Positions 39,887-48,972 of a DNA stretch of 64,000 nucleotides are shown here, piece by piece. Position numbers and translations under genes: made by a program. The DNA lies in contig CALRNH020000005.1 of assembly GCA_943369485.1 (NCBI GenBank), positions 128,594 through 192,593 on the forward strand, in the 5' to 3' direction. Below the pieces are notes generated by a model, which had not been told where the DNA came from, did no database searches, and was given only the letters and a program-made list of their open reading frames with translations. The stretch's first letter is position 1. The number at the start of each line of letters is the position of its first letter. The DNA is from ATX-6F1 sp943369485 (GTDB lineage Bacteria > Cyanobacteriota > Cyanobacteriia > PCC-6307 > Cyanobiaceae).

Positions 39887-41596
39887 TCAGGACGAACAGC
39901 TGTAGTGGGACACGCCTCCAGCATTGAAGAATTCCCTGGGCTTCAGACGGTCATACGTCGCCTCTAGCTCAGGTGAGAGTTCGTCGTAGGGATGGCTGAA
40001 CACCTCCTGCAACTCCTGGATCGCTCTGAACTCACCTTGCGCCGCCTGTTCATAGGCGGGGGCGATCAGCCATTCGCGCCAGGTGACGTTCGGGTTGACG
40101 CGTTTCATCGCAGCGGAGGTCTCGCGGGGGTCACCGCTGCTGGTGACCTGATCCCGCCACCGTTGCAGCCACTGCGTCCATTGCGCATCGAGCTGCTCTG
40201 AGCTCGGCAGATAGAAGCTCTCCTTCAGGGCCGAGACCTGCTCGGGGATGTCCGACAGCCGGCGGAAAAAGATCGTGTAGTCAACCTTGGAGAGCACCAT
40301 CAGCTCCAGCAGTTCATCCACCAGCGCGGCGTCGTAGTGGCTCAGGCCGAGCTTGCTGGCCCACATCGCCTCGAGCTCCTGCTGCATCGCTCCTGCGAAG
40401 CCCTCCCGGATCTGATCGAGCCGCGCCAGGGCCTCTGTGTTGTCCTCGAGCAGCAGCCGGAGGGAAGCCCAGAACATCTGGTAGTTGACCTCGGCCGCCG
40501 CCGGTTGGTTGAAGAAGCAGAAATGCTCGCCGCCGCCGGTCCAGGGCTGAAAGCGGGGATCGAACAATTCGCAGAAGCCGAAGGGGCCGTAGTCGAGGGT
40601 GTAGCCACCGGCCGCGCAGTTGTCGCTGTTGAAATTGCCCTGGCAGTAGCCCACGCGGATCCAGTTCGCCATCAGGGCGGTGAGCCGTCCGCGGAACAAC
40701 TCCGCCAGCTCCACCACCTGATCGCTGAACTCCAGGCTCGGATCAATCTCCGGCCGGTAGTTGCGCTCGATCAGGTGCGCCACGATCATCCGCAGCTCAT
40801 TCAGCGCCTCCGGATGGGCGCCGCTGCGGGCGCGACGGGCGAACAGCTCCAGCTGTCCCACCCGCAGAAACGATGGCGCCACCCGTGTGGTGATCGCCGC
40901 CGGGTTGTCCACCAGGATGTCGGGATCGAACGACCGGGAGTTCGGGGAGTACCAGGGCCTGCGCACGGTTTCCGCTCGCGACATCAAGAGGGTCAGCGAG
41001 CGTGAGGTGGGAACCCCCAGGGCGTGCATGAACTCCTGCGCCAGAAACTCACGCACGCTGGAGCGAAGCACGGCGCGTCCATCGGCGCCACGGCAGTAGG
41101 GCGTCGGGCCACCGCCTTTCAGCTGCATCTCCCAGCGCCTTCCGTTGAAGACACCTTCGAACACGGAAATGGCCCGGCCATCGCCGTAGCCGTTTCCTGT
41201 TCCGAACGGGCACTGCTGGATGTACTCGGTGCCGTAGATCGAGAGGGCATAACCGGTGGCCCAGCCGAACGGGCGCATCGGCTCTGTGGCCACGCTGATG
41301 TCGCCGGAAAACAGACGGCGGAACGACTCGTCGTGGGCCAGCGCATCGCTCAGGCCCAGCTCGCCAAAGAGGGTTCGGCTGTACGTCACGAGCTCCGGGG
41401 CTGGAAGCGGGGTTGGCGACACCGGCACGTAATGACCGGAGAACACCTGGCGGGGCCGGTGATCGTGGCCATCGCCGGTGGCCTGGGGATCCGCCTGCAG
41501 GCAATCCAGCAGCGAATAGTCGGCCCGTTGGGCAAACTCCGCGAACGTGGCGGTTTGCACTGTGGTCGGAGCGGCTGTCGGAACTGTGGTCGTCAC
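39887..41596 (-). CDS. selO: SelO, protein adenylyltransferase pseudokinase (Cys form)
   Basis: A 569-residue UPF0061/YdiU protein. The fold is kinase-like with inverted ATP: L-K-G-G-G-P-T-P-Y-C near residue 145, R-S-S-V-R-E-F-L near 161, G-N-F-N-S-D-N-C near 320 and D-Y-G-P-F-G-F near 335. The C terminus ends H-Y-S-C-S-S, with Cys at the place of selenocysteine in animal SelO. SelO AMPylates proteins under redox control. GTG 41596 follows GAGA by a few bases; an ATG near 41670 would add a low-complexity lead. Confidence 0.92.
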   Translation of the reverse strand: MTTTVPTAAPTTVQTATFAEFAQRADYSLLDCLQADPQATGDGHDHRPRQVFSGHYVPVSPTPLPAPELVTYSRTLFGELGLSDALAHDESFRRLFSGDISVATEPMRPFGWATGYALSIYGTEYIQQCPFGTGNGYGDGRAISVFEGVFNGRRWEMQLKGGGPTPYCRGADGRAVLRSSVREFLAQEFMHALGVPTSRSLTLLMSRAETVRRPWYSPNSRSFDPDILVDNPAAITTRVAPSFLRVGQLELFARRARSGAHPEALNELRMIVAHLIERNYRPEIDPSLEFSDQVVELAELFRGRLTALMANWIRVGYCQGNFNSDNCAAGGYTLDYGPFGFCELFDPRFQPWTGGGEHFCFFNQPAAAEVNYQMFWASLRLLLEDNTEALARLDQIREGFAGAMQQELEAMWASKLGLSHYDAALVDELLELMVLSKVDYTIFFRRLSDIPEQVSALKESFYLPSSEQLDAQWTQWLQRWRDQVTSSGDPRETSAAMKRVNPNVTWREWLIAPAYEQAAQGEFRAIQELQEVFSHPYDELSPELEATYDRLKPREFFNAGGVSHYSCSS

Positions 41597-41759
41597 GGGT
41601 CTCTCGGGGCTTTGAGCGGCCTGGGCAGGGCCCTGAGGCTGAAGGCCCCATCCTGGCGAAGCGGACCCCATCGGTGGGTCGGCGGGGCACGGCACACTGA
41701 ACCGACCCCAGGGGCATGGGTTGGGTCTGCCCGTTTCGCTGCGTCCGGGGTCCGGTTCG

Positions 41760-42443
41760 ATGCTTCTGAGCTGCATGAGAGAGCTGGGCGTTGCGGGGTG
41801 CCGCTCCCTGGCCGCGGGCCTGACCGTGGGCCTGACCTTGAGCGCGGCAGCGGTGCAGGCGGCCCCCAACGGCACCTGGCTGTCGCAGCCCCAGATCTGG
41901 TACTACGCCTCCAGGCAGTCGCTGAACGGGGTCATGGCCGAGATCCGTGGCAATGACTTCAAGGTGGTGTTCCTCGACGTCCGCAAGGTGTCGGACCTGA
42001 TGCAGAGGGAGACGGCCCAGGCGGCGCGGCGCCAGGGACTGCTGCCCGTGGTGTGGGTGCAGTCCCCCCAGTACCGGGCCCTGGGGATCAGCGATCTGGT
42101 GCAGGAAGCCCGCCACGGCGACGGGATCCAGGTGGACGATCACTTCTTCGCCAACTACTCCCTGGAGGACTTCTACCTGCTGCGTCGGCTGTACCCCAAA
42201 CCCATCTTCTGCAGCATCCAGCCGTTTCAGGCCAGCCTGGTTCCCACGGCGGGCTGCAACCAGCTCGATGTGCAGTGCTACAGCGCCAAGCAGTTCCAGC
42301 AGTGCCTCAGGCTGGCCAATCGGCTCGGCGCCGTGGTGAGTCTCTCCAGCGAGAACACCCTCAGGTACCGGAGCCAGCTCGGCGACAGATCCTTCAACAC
42401 CTTTCTCTGGCAGGGGCCCGAGAGCACGATCCCGATCCCGTAG
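41760..42443 (+). CDS. Exported protein with a GHL-like D-D motif
   Basis: A 227-residue exported protein. The signal segment L-A-A-G-L-T-V-G-L-T-L-S-A-A-A-V-Q-A ends near residue 35. The mature part contains V-V-F-L-D-V-R, L-L-P-V-V-W-V-Q, G-D-G-I-Q-V-D-D-H-F-F near residue 130 and P-I-F-C-S-I-Q-P, in the order of TIM-barrel strands. The D-G-I-Q-x-D-D-H motif is the same as in the GHL10 protein at 5118, so it may be a small relative of that hydrolase. ATG 41760 or ATG 41775. Confidence 0.65.
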   Translation: MLLSCMRELGVAGCRSLAAGLTVGLTLSAAAVQAAPNGTWLSQPQIWYYASRQSLNGVMAEIRGNDFKVVFLDVRKVSDLMQRETAQAARRQGLLPVVWVQSPQYRALGISDLVQEARHGDGIQVDDHFFANYSLEDFYLLRRLYPKPIFCSIQPFQASLVPTAGCNQLDVQCYSAKQFQQCLRLANRLGAVVSLSSENTLRYRSQLGDRSFNTFLWQGPESTIPIP

Positions 42444-42528
42444 GTGGAGAAGTCGGAGCGATCGCCTCGGCGGTGGTCGCCATGGCGTGGATGGAAGGGA
42501 AGAAACACTGACCAACCTGGACGAAGCC

Positions 42529-42987
42529 TCAGCCGCTGGTTGACTCGGATTGACGCTCTTCAAGCCTCTGACAGGTTCCTTTCATCGTCAGTGCGCTGGG
42601 TTCGAGATCAGTAAAGGAACCGGTCTCGCTGGTATAGGTGAGATGTTCCAGGTCCACGCTATGGCTCTCCCATTCCATCTGCGGCCGATACCGCTTAACC
42701 TCCCAGCGGACCTCCCGGGGAGAGATGCTCACGCTGATCTCATCAACCAGACCCTTTGCATCAGGATCCGGGTTGGGATCCGACTTGAATGTGTTGATCT
42801 TGTCCAACGTTCGTGGATCCAGTTCCTGCACTTCGGCCTCGCGGGGAATGACGCGAACGGCCTTCGACAATCCACCCTCCAGCTGGCAGCCCAGAAGGAA
42901 AGGCTCCGGCTTCAGGAACTTGTCACAGCCTGCTATGAGTGGGGCCAACATCACAAGCACCAGGTTTCTTTTCCAGGGTGTGAGCAT
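42529..42987 (-). CDS. Lipoprotein of unknown function
   Basis: A 152-residue lipoprotein. The N terminus L-V-M-L-A-P-L-I-A-G-C is a lipobox with Cys at residue 21. The mature part has strand-like and acidic segments with two more Cys. No family was recognised. It is probably anchored in the outer or plasma membrane. Confidence 0.65.
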   Translation of the reverse strand: MLTPWKRNLVLVMLAPLIAGCDKFLKPEPFLLGCQLEGGLSKAVRVIPREAEVQELDPRTLDKINTFKSDPNPDPDAKGLVDEISVSISPREVRWEVKRYRPQMEWESHSVDLEHLTYTSETGSFTDLEPSALTMKGTCQRLEERQSESTSG

Positions 42988-43139
42988 CAGCGTTGATCCC
43001 GACCGTGACGCCCAATACCTCTACGACCCCATGGGCAGAAATGGGCCTGGCCGCTGAATGACCCGCGCATTAATGTCACGTCTTGGGCTCAGCGGATCGA
43101 CGATCCGATCAGCCCGCCCAGGCAGTTGGTCCAGCAGGC

Positions 43140-43640
43140 ATGACCTACACGGAATTCCTCGGCTATCTGCTCCTTAGACTGCTGGTCCAGCTGGTGCTGG
43201 TGTACTTGCTCTCCGGGTTCATTGGTGCGCTCAGCGGCACCGCCATCGATGCCGTCCGTGCCCGGGGGGACACCACCACGCAGGCGCGGCAGGGCGCCCT
43301 GCTCGCCGGCCTGGCCCTGGCCGCCTCCCCCTTCGTCTCCCTTCCCCATGGGCTGGCGCGGGGCAGCGCCTACATCCCCTCACCCGTTTCGGAGAACGCC
43401 CCTTCCTTTTCCGCCGGCCTCCACATCGGCCAGCTGGTCCATCTCGTCCTGATGCTCAGCCTCGTCTGCGGGACCGGGGCTGTGCTCGGCAGCACCGTGT
43501 TCTGCCGGAGCCTGCGGCGGGCTGGCGAAGCCCGCATCTTCAGCATCGCCTGTGGGCTCTTTGCCGTGATGGCGGCGATGCTGGTGCTTGGTTACTTCCT
43601 TGATTGCCACGGCCTCGATGACCCCTCGCTCTGCCGCTGA
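43140..43640 (+). CDS. Four-helix membrane protein, unknown function
   Basis: A 166-residue protein with hydrophobic segments near residues 8-30, 50-68, 98-118 and 135-155. No motif was recognised. Its end overlaps the next gene by 23 bases, so the two are likely coexpressed. ATG 43140 gives the first helix immediately after the start. Confidence 0.65.
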   Translation: MTYTEFLGYLLLRLLVQLVLVYLLSGFIGALSGTAIDAVRARGDTTTQARQGALLAGLALAASPFVSLPHGLARGSAYIPSPVSENAPSFSAGLHIGQLVHLVLMLSLVCGTGAVLGSTVFCRSLRRAGEARIFSIACGLFAVMAAMLVLGYFLDCHGLDDPSLCR

Positions 43641-44901
43641 GCGCCCCCTGCTGAGGTTGCTGGGGGAACGGGGAGGCACGCTCACCGCCGGAGAGGCAGC
43701 TGCCCGCACCGGTGCTCCCCTGGAGCTGGTGGAGCGCGAGTTGCTCGCCCTGGCGGTGGCCTCCGGTGCGGATCTGAGAGTCGGCAACGACGGCACCGTG
43801 GCCTACCGCTTCCCCCGCCACCTGCGCCGGCGCCTGCTGGCCCGCTCCTTTCGGCTGCGCCTCGAGGCCGCACTCGCCTGGCTGGGGCGTCAGCTCTTCC
43901 GACTGATCCGCCTCAGCATCGGCAGCGTGCTGGTGCTGCTGGTGCTGCTCGTCACCCTCATCTTGCTGGTGGTAGGGCTGGTGCAACTGCTGCACTCCGA
44001 TGATGGCGTTGAAGCGGTGGGGGGACTGCTGCTGGACGGCCTCCAGCTGCTGGGCCAGTGCATCGCCTCTCTGCGCATCGAACCTCCAGGCCACAGGGAA
44101 TTGCGGGCTGCCAAGCCTGATCAATCTCAGCAACAGATCACTCGCTTTCTGGAATCGGTGTTCTCCGTGCTGTTCGGCGATGGCGATCCCAATCGCCAGC
44201 TCGAGCAGCGGCGCTGGAGCCGCATCGGCTGCTTTCTCAGCCACCGGGGCGGTGCCGTGATCGCCGAGGATCTGGCCCCCCTGCTCGATCTTCCCGCCAG
44301 GCCCGTCGACAGGGAGCGCGCCAGCGAGATCGCCGATGCCGCGATGCTGCCGGTGCTGCTCCGCTTCGATGGCCGGCCGGAGGTGAGTGAGCAGGGAGAT
44401 CTTGCTTATCACTTCCCCAGCCTCCAGGTGCACGCCGAGCTCACGAAGGCTCGCGCCAGCCGTTCCCCTGCCAAAGCACTGGAGGCCCCTTCACCGCCCC
44501 TGCGGGAGCAGCGCCATGTCTTCAGCCGAGCGGGCTCGAAGATCCGCTGGGCCTACGCCGCGCTCAGCGGCACGCTGTTGGTGCTCTCGCCGATGCTGTT
44601 CGATCTGATCAGGCCCACCCCTCCCCTGTTGGCGGGCCTGGCCTGGTTTGCCATCGGCTACTCCCTGCTGCTGATCGTGATCCCGCTGCTGCGGCTGCCC
44701 TTCAACAGGTGGCACAACCGCCGCATCGCCGCGCGCAACAGCCGCCGCCGCCGCTGGGCCCTCAGCGCCAGCTCCCCCACCGTGGGTCTGGCCCGCAAGC
44801 GTGCCTTTGCCCGCAGCTTCGCCCGCAACCACCACCTGGCCAGCGACGGGTTGACCTACACCACCGAGCGGGGACTGCTGGAGCAGGAGATCGAAAGCTG
44901 A
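43618..44901 (+). CDS. Conserved membrane protein with N-terminal winged-helix-like region
   Basis: A 427-residue protein. Residues 5-65 look like a small helical or winged-helix module (L-L-R-L-L-G-E-R-G-G-T-L-T-A-G-E-A-A). A long hydrophobic segment follows at 95-120 and two more near 320-370, and the C terminus is very basic. A winged-helix domain fused to membrane helices is a layout I associate with uncharacterised cyanobacterial proteins; no function can be given. ATG 43618 is preferred over 43588. Confidence 0.65.
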   Translation: MTPRSAAERPLLRLLGERGGTLTAGEAAARTGAPLELVERELLALAVASGADLRVGNDGTVAYRFPRHLRRRLLARSFRLRLEAALAWLGRQLFRLIRLSIGSVLVLLVLLVTLILLVVGLVQLLHSDDGVEAVGGLLLDGLQLLGQCIASLRIEPPGHRELRAAKPDQSQQQITRFLESVFSVLFGDGDPNRQLEQRRWSRIGCFLSHRGGAVIAEDLAPLLDLPARPVDRERASEIADAAMLPVLLRFDGRPEVSEQGDLAYHFPSLQVHAELTKARASRSPAKALEAPSPPLREQRHVFSRAGSKIRWAYAALSGTLLVLSPMLFDLIRPTPPLLAGLAWFAIGYSLLLIVIPLLRLPFNRWHNRRIAARNSRRRRWALSASSPTVGLARKRAFARSFARNHHLASDGLTYTTERGLLEQEIES

Positions 44902-45100
44902 ACTCAGGCTCAGTTCCGCTGTGGGAATTCAGGGCCGCTCGATTTCGAGCGCTTGTGCTCCATCCATCTCAGCGAAAATGACCTGGAGCTGCACAACACA
45001 CCAAGCGGCTGCCCTCTGTGGCCCAAGGCGCCCGAATCCAGCCAGTGTTTCTGCAGATCGTCTTCCAGGATTCCCAGGGTGGATTCCTGCCCTAAATGCC

Positions 45101-45682
45101 ATGCCCAAGATCCGTGGCTTGATTCGATGGACCGCCGTGCTGTTGATCGCTGGGCCGATCGCCGCGCACGCGGCAGGCGGCCCACCGGCCTCCCCTGTGG
45201 TGCTGAAGTTTGCCGATCAGACCTTTGTTCATCGCTGGTCGTCGAAGCACCAGCACGAGTTCACACCACCTGGCCAGGAAGACCTGAGCCGCTGGACGGA
45301 CATGGTCACCATCAACACCTACCCAGGGGTCAGCGATGGTGAAGGGCTGGCGGATGTTGCCAACCGTGTTCTGGTCAACTACAAGCAGAACAAGGCCGTG
45401 GTGCTCCGCACCGATTCGATTCCCCGCACCGCTGTCAGGCCCGCCGAGCACCTGATCGTGGTCCTCTTCCCGGTTCGCGACTACATCGAGGCCGTCTTCG
45501 CCCGGTTGAGGATGGCCGACGGCCGCGGCACCGCGGTGATCTACAGCCACCGCCTCTATGGGCGCAAGGCGGGAGATGCCATGGCGGCCTGGCTGAAGGC
45601 GAATGGAACCACTGTGGAGCGTCGTTTGATGGCCCTTGATGAGGTTCCCTCCCATCGCATCCTCGAGCCGGCCAGCCGGTGA
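45101..45682 (+). CDS. Exported hypothetical protein
   Basis: A 193-residue protein with a signal peptide (I-R-W-T-A-V-L-L-I-A-G-P-I-A-A-H-A-A near residues 8-25). The mature part has W-T-D-M-V-T-I-N-T-Y-P, H-L-I-V-V-L-F-P-V-R-D-Y and a mixed alpha/beta pattern, without a recognisable active site. Its TGA overlaps the GTG of the next gene (GTGA), so the two are coupled. Confidence 0.65.
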   Translation: MPKIRGLIRWTAVLLIAGPIAAHAAGGPPASPVVLKFADQTFVHRWSSKHQHEFTPPGQEDLSRWTDMVTINTYPGVSDGEGLADVANRVLVNYKQNKAVVLRTDSIPRTAVRPAEHLIVVLFPVRDYIEAVFARLRMADGRGTAVIYSHRLYGRKAGDAMAAWLKANGTTVERRLMALDEVPSHRILEPASR

Positions 45683-45996
45683 GCAAGAAGCAACCCGGTG
45701 CCTGGCGGGTGGAAATCCGCGAGAGCGGGCGGAGCGGCTCTGTCGACTATCACGAAGGGACCGACAGCCTCTCCTTTCACTGGGAATTCGGCGGCGGCGA
45801 CACCGTTGCGTCCATCTGGATCGGCGAGAGCAGCGAATGGAACGCCCGCCTCCCCTGGGCGGCCGGGCGGCGGGAGGAGATTCTGGAGCGCATCGCCGAG
45901 GAGGTGGTGCGCCAGAGGGCTCCCACCTGCAGCGCCTTGATCGAGGAGCGGCCGGGATTCATTTCGATCAAGCAGCCCCCTGGGCACCGTGCATGA
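45679..45996 (+). CDS. Small hypothetical protein coupled to the exported protein
   Basis: A 105-residue cytoplasmic protein starting at GTG 45679 inside the upstream stop. Strand-rich segments (W-R-V-E-I-R-E-S-G, L-S-F-H-W-E-F-G-G-G-D, V-A-S-I-W-I-G) precede a helix (R-E-E-I-L-E-R-I-A-E-E-V-V-R-Q). No family was recognised. Confidence 0.6.
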   Translation: MSKKQPGAWRVEIRESGRSGSVDYHEGTDSLSFHWEFGGGDTVASIWIGESSEWNARLPWAAGRREEILERIAEEVVRQRAPTCSALIEERPGFISIKQPPGHRA

Positions 45997-46089
45997 ACCC
46001 AATGAACGCCCGCCCCACAGGTGCCGCCGAAAGGCCGGCGCCAGGTGGGGGGTGAGAAGGTGCAGGGATCCCTCTCTCTCTTCAATGCC

Positions 46090-46755
46090 ATGGCCACCTA
46101 CCTGATCACCGGCGCGAACCGGGGCATCGGCACCGAGTACTGCCGCCAGCTGAAGGCCCGGGGTGACACCGTGATTGCGGCCTGCCGCAGCACCTCATCA
46201 GACCTCGACGCCCTCGGGGTGCGGACCATCACGGGGGTCGACATCAGCTCCGATGACGCCATCGCCGGCCTGGTGGAACAGCTCGACGGCCTGCCGATCG
46301 ACGGCCTGATCCACAACGCCGGCATCCTGGAGCGCACCAGCCTGGAGGATCTGGATCTCGAGAGCCTGCGGCGCCAGTTCGAGGTGAACGCCCTCGGCCC
46401 CCTGCGGCTCAGCCGTGCCCTGCTGAACCAGCTGCCTCCAGGCTCCAAGCTGATCCTGATGACCAGCCGCATGGGCTCAATCGCCGACAACAGCTCCGGT
46501 GGCGCCTATGGCTACCGGATGTCGAAGGTGGCGCTTTGCATGGCCGGCAAGTCGCTGGCGATCGACCTCAAGCCCCGTGGGATCGCCGTCGCCCTCCTTC
46601 ACCCCGGGCTGGTCAGCACACGCATGACCGGCTTCAGCGGCCAGGGCATCAGCCCTGCGCAGGCGGTTCAGGGCCTGCTGGAACGCATCGATGCGCTCAG
46701 CCTGGAGAGCTCGGGCACCTTCTGGCATGCCAACGGCGAGGTGCTGCCTTGGTAA
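46090..46755 (+). CDS. Short-chain dehydrogenase/reductase
   Basis: A 221-residue SDR. The cofactor motif T-G-A-N-R-G-I-G is near residue 7, N-A-G near 77, and the catalytic Ser-Tyr-Lys in M-T-S-R and Y-G-Y-R-M-S-K near 121-142. The H-P-G-L-V-S-T motif follows at 174. It is short and close to the C-factor/sniffer-type SDRs, so the substrate is open. ATG 46090. Confidence 0.9.
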   Translation: MATYLITGANRGIGTEYCRQLKARGDTVIAACRSTSSDLDALGVRTITGVDISSDDAIAGLVEQLDGLPIDGLIHNAGILERTSLEDLDLESLRRQFEVNALGPLRLSRALLNQLPPGSKLILMTSRMGSIADNSSGGAYGYRMSKVALCMAGKSLAIDLKPRGIAVALLHPGLVSTRMTGFSGQGISPAQAVQGLLERIDALSLESSGTFWHANGEVLPW

Positions 46756-46784
46756 GGCCCTCCAACGCCTCCCACTGGCCGCCC

Positions 46785-48215
46785 TCAGCCCCCCAGTACC
46801 ACCGCCTCGGGCTCACCTTGCCCACTGGACCTTGCCCGCTCCAGTCCCACATCCACCCCCAGGTGCTGGTCGGGTCTGCCGGTGATCAGCAGGGCCCGGC
46901 GCTGGCGGGTGGCGATCTGCCACAACCAGCGGCTGAGCAGGGTGATGCGGTTTTCGGTGTCGGGGATGAAGGCCAGGTGGGCCACCCCCCAGAGCAGCCA
47001 GCCGGCCAGGCCGGTGAGCCGCAGCCCGCGCAGGTCGGCCACCGCATAGAGCGGCCCGATCACCGCCATCGTGCCGAGGTCGTTCCAGCGGAACGCGACG
47101 CTGGCGCGTCCTGTGTAACCGTTGAGCAGATCCCTGGCGACCCAGGCGCCCATCTGGACCGCGGGGCCTGCCATGCCCGGCAGGGGCGCCCCGTCGGCGG
47201 TGTGGCGGTAGCAGCAGAGATCCCCCAGCACCCGCACCTCCGGGTGGCCGGGAATCGAGAAATCCGGTTCCACCAGCACCCGCCCGCCCCGGTCGGTGGC
47301 ACAACCGCTGCGCTCCGCCAGCAACTTGCCCAGCCGCGAAGCGCGGACACCAGCGGTCCAGCAGATGGTGGCGGCATGCAGCAGTTCGGGGGTCGCCTCA
47401 CCGGCGCTGCCCTGGTTCGCGCCGGAGGGCTTGAGCCGCACGGTGCCGGGCTCAATCGCCCCCACCATCGTGTTCAGCCGCACCTCGACGCCGTTGGCGC
47501 GCAGGTAGGCCGCCGCCGCCGCTGAAAGGCTGGGATGCATCGCCGGCAGCACCCGGTCCACCGCATCCACCAGCACCACCTGGCAGTCCTGCTCCTTGAG
47601 TTGCTTGAAGTCGCGACGGATCGCGGAGCGCATCAGCTCCACCAGGGATCCGGCCAGTTCGCAGCCCGCCGGGCCGGCCCCCACCACCACCACCGAGAGC
47701 AGAAAACGGCGCCGCTCCCGATCGGTGCTCTGCTCGGCCTCCTCCATGGCCATCAGCAGCCGCCGGCGGATCTCCTGGGCGTGCTCGAGGATCTTCATCG
47801 GCGGCGCCAGGGGGCGCCACTCCTCATGGCCGAAGTAGGCCGTCCCGGACCCACTGGCGAGCACCAGGTGGTCGTAGCCGTAGCGCTGATCGTTGAACAC
47901 CACCTCTCGCCGCTCCAGGTCGAGGTCCACCACCTCCCCCAGCAGCACCTGCACGTTGCGGGCCTGGCCCACCATCTGGCGCAGGGGGGAGGCCACGTCC
48001 GCGGCGGACACCAGACCCGAGGCCACCTGGTAGAGCAGCGGCTGAAACAGGTTGAAGTTGCGCTTGTCGATCAGGGTGACGCGCACGTTCTGGCCGGCCA
48101 GGGCCTGGCACACCCGCAGGCCGGCGAAACCGCCGCCCACCACCACCACGTGGGGGACGTCTGCCAGCCCAGGGGCGGGGGGCTCGAGTTCGAGAAAGAA
48201 GCGTTCCGGTGCCAT
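46785..48215 (-). CDS. Type II NADH dehydrogenase (NDH-2)
   Basis: A 476-residue FAD enzyme. The first dinucleotide motif V-V-V-G-G-G-F-A-G-L is near residue 25, the second V-V-V-G-A-G-P-A-G-C-E-L near 175, and the quinone-facing segment D-L-C-C-Y-R near 320. The C-terminal hydrophobic stretch L-A-G-W-L-L-W-G-V-A-H-L-A-F anchors it to the membrane. NDH-2 passes electrons from NADH to plastoquinone without pumping. ATG 48215 is chosen; longer frames run into the divergent gene region. Confidence 0.9.
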   Translation of the reverse strand: MAPERFFLELEPPAPGLADVPHVVVVGGGFAGLRVCQALAGQNVRVTLIDKRNFNLFQPLLYQVASGLVSAADVASPLRQMVGQARNVQVLLGEVVDLDLERREVVFNDQRYGYDHLVLASGSGTAYFGHEEWRPLAPPMKILEHAQEIRRRLLMAMEEAEQSTDRERRRFLLSVVVVGAGPAGCELAGSLVELMRSAIRRDFKQLKEQDCQVVLVDAVDRVLPAMHPSLSAAAAAYLRANGVEVRLNTMVGAIEPGTVRLKPSGANQGSAGEATPELLHAATICWTAGVRASRLGKLLAERSGCATDRGGRVLVEPDFSIPGHPEVRVLGDLCCYRHTADGAPLPGMAGPAVQMGAWVARDLLNGYTGRASVAFRWNDLGTMAVIGPLYAVADLRGLRLTGLAGWLLWGVAHLAFIPDTENRITLLSRWLWQIATRQRRALLITGRPDQHLGVDVGLERARSSGQGEPEAVVLGG

Positions 48216-48349
48216 CCGCTCCGGCTCGCAGGAAACGACCCGAACCGTAAGCAGATTGAACGGGCCGGCGCCGCTCCGGTGGGGCTCTCCGCACAGGAGC
48301 GGCGCCCACCCCCACATAACCTGGCCCCATCCAGGCCCCATGCACCCCG

Positions 48350-48967
48350 ATGCGCTCCGTTCCCCTCCAGCTCGGCCCGGGCACCGATGTGCGCCATGCC
48401 CTCGAGCAGCTGGCGCGGCAGGAACAGGCCAGCGGCTTCGTTCTCGGTGTGGTGGGCAACCTCTCCCAGGCCGCCTTCCAGTGCCCGGGCGCCCAGGCCC
48501 CCACCCTCCTCCGGGGCGAGCTGGAGATCATCACCCTCCAGGGCACCCTCGATCCCAAGGGAGTGCACCTGCACCTGAGCGTCTCCGATCCGGAGTGCCA
48601 GGTGTGGGGCGGCCACATCGAACCGGGCACACTGGTGCACAAGGGAGCCGACCTGCTCGTGGGCCTGCTGGCCGGCCCACTCCCGTCGGCAACGGCTGTG
48701 GCGGTGGCTGTTGAGGCGGTAGCGGCTGAGGCGGCGGCGGCCCCCCTTGGCGGGCCGCGGGTGGAGATCGCCGTGCTCTCGGGGTGCCCCTACAGCGCGC
48801 GGGCCCTGCGCATGTTGCGCACCCTGGGCATTCCCTACCGGGTGATCGAACCCGCCGCCCCCGTGCCCCTCCCCCAGCTGTTCATCGATGGGAAGCTGAT
48901 CGGCGGCTACGACGCCTTCGCCGAGCTCCAGGGCCGAGGCGCGCTGGAGGGCCTGCGCCAGGGATGA
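48350..48967 (+). CDS. PPC (DUF296) domain fused to a glutaredoxin
   Basis: A 205-residue two-domain protein. Residues 1-112 form a PPC/DUF296 domain (S-G-F-V-L-G-V-V-G-N-L, then V-H-L-H-L-S-V-S-D, G-G-H-I near 86), known from plant AT-hook proteins and from bacterial stand-alone forms. After an Ala-rich linker, residues 138-205 form a glutaredoxin: S-G-C-P-Y-S, P-L-P-Q-L-F-I-D-G near 178 (cis-Pro) and I-G-G-Y-D-A. The active site is C-P-Y-S, a one-cysteine form. The combination is unusual; redox control of a ligand-binding domain is inferred. ATG 48350. Confidence 0.85.
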   Translation: MRSVPLQLGPGTDVRHALEQLARQEQASGFVLGVVGNLSQAAFQCPGAQAPTLLRGELEIITLQGTLDPKGVHLHLSVSDPECQVWGGHIEPGTLVHKGADLLVGLLAGPLPSATAVAVAVEAVAAEAAAAPLGGPRVEIAVLSGCPYSARALRMLRTLGIPYRVIEPAAPVPLPQLFIDGKLIGGYDAFAELQGRGALEGLRQG

Positions 48968-48972
48968 GCGCC

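Noticed and set aside
42450..42470. GCGATCGC octamers (for example here and near 11972, 15166, 27610 and 58921)
   Set aside because: These are HIP1 sites, common in cyanobacterial genomes; useful as a taxonomic hint but not a local feature.
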